Shown piece after piece: positions 61,746 to 64,000 of a DNA stretch of 64,000 nucleotides. The position numbers and the translations under genes were made by a program. Positions within the stretch are counted from its first letter, which is position 1, and every line of letters begins with the position of its first letter. This stretch comes from Rhizoclosmatium globosum (Eukaryota > Chytridiomycota > Chytridiomycetes > Chytridiales > Chytriomycetaceae): positions 124,001 through 188,000 of the forward strand of contig MCGO01000021.1 of assembly GCA_002104985.1 (NCBI GenBank), read 5' to 3'. The notes beneath the pieces were generated by a model that was not told the origin of the DNA, ran no database searches, and worked only from the letters and a program-made list of their open reading frames with translations.

Positions 61746-64000
61746 TTAATCACTAAACCTTGTGTATCTGACTCTAAGTGCTTTAAACTTATAATCAGGG
61801 TCAACATCAGATAACTTACACATTCCCATCATACCACATAACCTGTAGTGTTGGGGAGCAGGCAGAGCCTTAGTAAGTACATCAGCAACCATCAACTCAG
61901 TGGGGCAGTAAACCAGAGAAACATTGCTGTTTTCAATATGTTCACGTACAAAATGAGCCTTGACCTCCATGTGTTTAACACGGGCATGGTTGATGGGGTT
62001 GGATGCAATAGCAATTGTAGACTGATTGTCTTGATCAATTACTGTAGAACCAGGCAACTTGAAACCAAGTTCTTGCAAGAATAGACGCATCCAAAGGGCT
62101 TCTTTAACTGCTTCAACGAGGGCATAGAGCTCGGATTCAGTAGAAGACAAAGCAGTAGTTGACTGCTTCTTGGAGTACCAGGCAACTGGACCTCCGAAAG
62201 CCATCATCACATATGCAGAGCGAGACTTACGATCAGTCTCTTGTGCAAAACTTGAATCAGCAGCAGCATGTGGAGCCAATCCTTCTGGCAGTTCCATATC
62301 AAGTGGTCGGTCAGTCCTTACTCGAGACTCTTCAGAAGAGTAGACAGTGAGGTCACCAGAAGCACTTGCCTTGAAAAGAATTCCCCAATCATAAGTTCTA
62401 CGAAGATAGCGTAAAACTCGAATCAGCGCATCATAATCATGCTGAGTGGTGGAGGAACGTTGAAACTGAGCCAGAGTGTTCACAGCGCATATGAGGTCTG
62501 GTCTGGTCATACAACTCAAATAAATCAACTTGGCAATAATTGAACAGTATTTGCGTTGTCCTTCTGCAGAAACGGGAGGGCTACTTGGGTCATGATTCCA
62601 AGTGGTGGCCATTGGGGTATCGGCCCAATTGTTGGAGTCCAGATCCCAAATATCATATTCTTTCAGCAGAGCATGAGCATATTGAGGTTGTCCTATCCAT
62701 ATTCCCGCTTTGGTGCGTTCAACTTGGATCTTGAGAATCCATTTGGCTTGGCCAAGGTCAGAAATCTCAAACTCAGACTTAATAAGCTCCTTGATTTGGT
62801 CAATCACAGCTTGGTCCTTACAAGCAATGAGGATATCATCAACATAGAATAGAATGATGACAAGTTGACCAGTGGTTGGATCAATCTTCATGAAGACACA
62901 AGAATCAGTTTTCAACTGTTGGAAACCAATTTTCACAAAGAAATCGCGTAGTCTCTTGTACCATTGGCGTCCAGCTTGGCGAAGACCATAGAGTGCTTTC
63001 TTGAGCTCGGCAAAGAGAGGTCTACCTTCAGAGTCTTTTTCAGTGAACCCTGGGGGAAGATGCATGTAGTTTGGATGGTCCAAGTCACCATACAAAAATG
63101 CAGTCTTGATATCAAGTTGCGAAATGTTGAGGTTAAATGCGGCGCTTAACGCGATGAGAACACGGATTGCCTTGATCTTGACTGTTGGCGAATGAGTTTC
63201 GTCAAAGTCATCATAAGGGGTTTGACCGCAGCCGACTGCAACAAGACGAGCTTTGAAGCGAGTGATGAATCCTTCAGGATCAGTCTTGTATGCGTAAACC
63301 CACTTTGATTTGATGGGTTTGCGACCTTCAGGCAAAAGAGAAGTGGTGTAAACTTCGCGGTTCATTAGACTCTCAATTTCACAAAGCATTGCACGTTGAA
63401 AGTAGGCAGCAAAGCGTCCTTCCATAGCTTCACGAACTGACTTAGGAACAGGTGGAGCATTGGAAACATGAATACGTTCAGTTGGTACATCAGAGGGAGC
63501 AGCCTTGGACCAATCAAAGTGAAGTTCTGGTCGGCGGGCAGCGTTGATGCGAGATCTTTCTTTCTCCAACTCTTCCATCTGGGAACTCATAAAGCTATCC
63601 ATTTCGACACGAGCATGTTCGGCGCGGCGGCGGAGTTTACTGAATTTCTTGCCAGTTGATTTGGCAGCACGTTCAACTCGGTGTTGAAGCCTAATGTATG
63701 TAGTACTTGCACGAACCACAGTAGTTATAGCTTCAAGTGCGCGGCGGCTCAATGCAGCTTCAAAGTCTGGATCAGATAGGGTTGCTGGCTCTGCTTCATC
63801 GTTGGACTTAGCAGGTTTGGTGCCAGGGCTTGAGGCTTCAGAGTCAGATGCTGAATCTGAGTCTGACATAAGGACTTGACCTTCCTTGAAAAGGTGTTGC
63901 ATATAAGATATGAATTCATCTAAATCACTGGTACCAAGAGAAATAGACGACTTGGAAACCTTTGCTCGGAGACGACGTGGCTTTTGTGGAGGTTCACTCG
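61746..64000 (-). CDS. Element B pol polyprotein (RT and RNase H), 5' partial
   Basis: Frame open to the window edge (the first in-window Met at 63902 is not the true start). Acidic Ser-rich linker (SDSDSASDSEASSPG), a charged helix region, then RT: KSKWVYAYKTDPEGFITRFK, QLDIKTAFLYGDLD, ALYGLRQAGRQWYKRL, the catalytic FYVDDILIAC, then SSTESELYALVEAVKEAL and VADVLTKALP of RNase H, ending RYTRFSD. No frameshift or stop is seen, so this element is young and possibly active. Integrase, protease and gag lie to the right, outside the window. Confidence 0.93.
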   Translation of the reverse strand, partial: SEPPQKPRRLRAKVSKSSISLGTSDLDEFISYMQHLFKEGQVLMSDSDSASDSEASSPGTKPAKSNDEAEPATLSDPDFEAALSRRALEAITTVVRASTTYIRLQHRVERAAKSTGKKFSKLRRRAEHARVEMDSFMSSQMEELEKERSRINAARRPELHFDWSKAAPSDVPTERIHVSNAPPVPKSVREAMEGRFAAYFQRAMLCEIESLMNREVYTTSLLPEGRKPIKSKWVYAYKTDPEGFITRFKARLVAVGCGQTPYDDFDETHSPTVKIKAIRVLIALSAAFNLNISQLDIKTAFLYGDLDHPNYMHLPPGFTEKDSEGRPLFAELKKALYGLRQAGRQWYKRLRDFFVKIGFQQLKTDSCVFMKIDPTTGQLVIILFYVDDILIACKDQAVIDQIKELIKSEFEISDLGQAKWILKIQVERTKAGIWIGQPQYAHALLKEYDIWDLDSNNWADTPMATTWNHDPSSPPVSAEGQRKYCSIIAKLIYLSCMTRPDLICAVNTLAQFQRSSTTQHDYDALIRVLRYLRRTYDWGILFKASASGDLTVYSSEESRVRTDRPLDMELPEGLAPHAAADSSFAQETDRKSRSAYVMMAFGGPVAWYSKKQSTTALSSTESELYALVEAVKEALWMRLFLQELGFKLPGSTVIDQDNQSTIAIASNPINHARVKHMEVKAHFVREHIENSNVSLVYCPTELMVADVLTKALPAPQHYRLCGMMGMCKLSDVDPDYKFKALRVRYTRFSD

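Larger units (their letters stand above)
58440..62807 (-). repeat. Three tandem copies of a 1,456-bp piece of element B
   Basis: Units 58440-59895, 59896-61351 and 61352-62807 follow each other directly. Read on the minus strand, each contains the last part of RT, the RNase H domain and its stop, the 3' untranslated part with polypurine tract, and the first 165 bp of the LTR; it then jumps back into RT at the codon for Val in VIDQIKEL. Only the leftmost unit runs on into a full LTR, and only the rightmost has the intact upstream pol. The protein text of the three copies is identical. Confidence 0.97.

Noticed and set aside
58440..62807. CRISPR-like or satellite interpretation of the large direct repeats
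   Set aside because: The units have no unique spacers and are pieces of a copia element with coding sequence, polypurine tract and LTR.
1..64000. tRNA, rRNA or riboswitch genes
   Set aside because: No cloverleaf with GTTCRANYC-type arm or rRNA-like stretch was convincing by eye. A covariance-model scan would decide; none is claimed.

Overview
The window is nuclear DNA of a zoosporic (chytrid-like) fungus. Genes are broken by short GT-AG introns, mostly 48-80 bp, and code for fungal core proteins: OPT transporter, GH47 mannosidase, Enp2/NOL10, OST48/Wbp1, SNAP-25-type SNARE and a Mi-2/Mit1-like remodeler. It also holds genes that are rare or absent in yeasts and moulds but expected in flagellated fungi: a row of guanylyl-cyclase genes and a cytosolic carboxypeptidase of the tubulin-deglutamylase type. 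The assignment is an inference from gene content.

Layout. 1-21.6 kb is compact housekeeping territory with clean reading frames: OPT transporter (5' partial), ER/Golgi alpha-1,2-mannosidase, Enp2, a HIT protein, a 1,867-residue chromodomain helicase, two disordered proteins, an intact Qbc-SNARE and OST48. 21.7-28.4 kb holds a methyltransferase/ATP-grasp fusion, a disrupted second SNARE, a CRAL-TRIO protein, a double-WW protein and an EDR1/transglutaminase-like protein. 28.7-43.4 kb is the centre of interest: five head-to-tail class III nucleotide cyclase genes (here GC1-GC5), all on the minus strand and 89-146 bp apart, except that a three-KH RNA-binding gene sits between GC3 and GC4. 43.8-53.1 kb has a small GPI-type protein, an arrestin/SH3 protein, a small membrane protein, the carboxypeptidase and a gamma-glutamylcyclotransferase-like protein.

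53.8-64 kb is nested Ty1/copia DNA. Element A (pol on the minus strand) carries a 298-bp solo LTR with a perfect 5-bp target duplication inside its integrase, and its gag is cut by the 3' LTR of a younger element B. Next to that LTR, a 1,456-bp block (end of RT, RNase H, polypurine tract and the first part of the LTR) is repeated three times head to tail with no difference in the encoded proteins. Element B runs off the right edge.

From about 22 to 51 kb many otherwise well-conserved proteins are interrupted by single missing bases, usually in or beside short homopolymers. This looks more like consensus errors than gene decay, so several CDS entries there are given as spans with the breaks noted.

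Functionally, the cyclases keep guanine-type recognition residues in four of five copies and would form a soluble, coiled-coil cGMP module. GC1 has lost several key residues and could be a regulatory partner. The SNARE, OST48 and GH47 genes belong to the secretory route, and the carboxypeptidase fits microtubule/flagellum maintenance.
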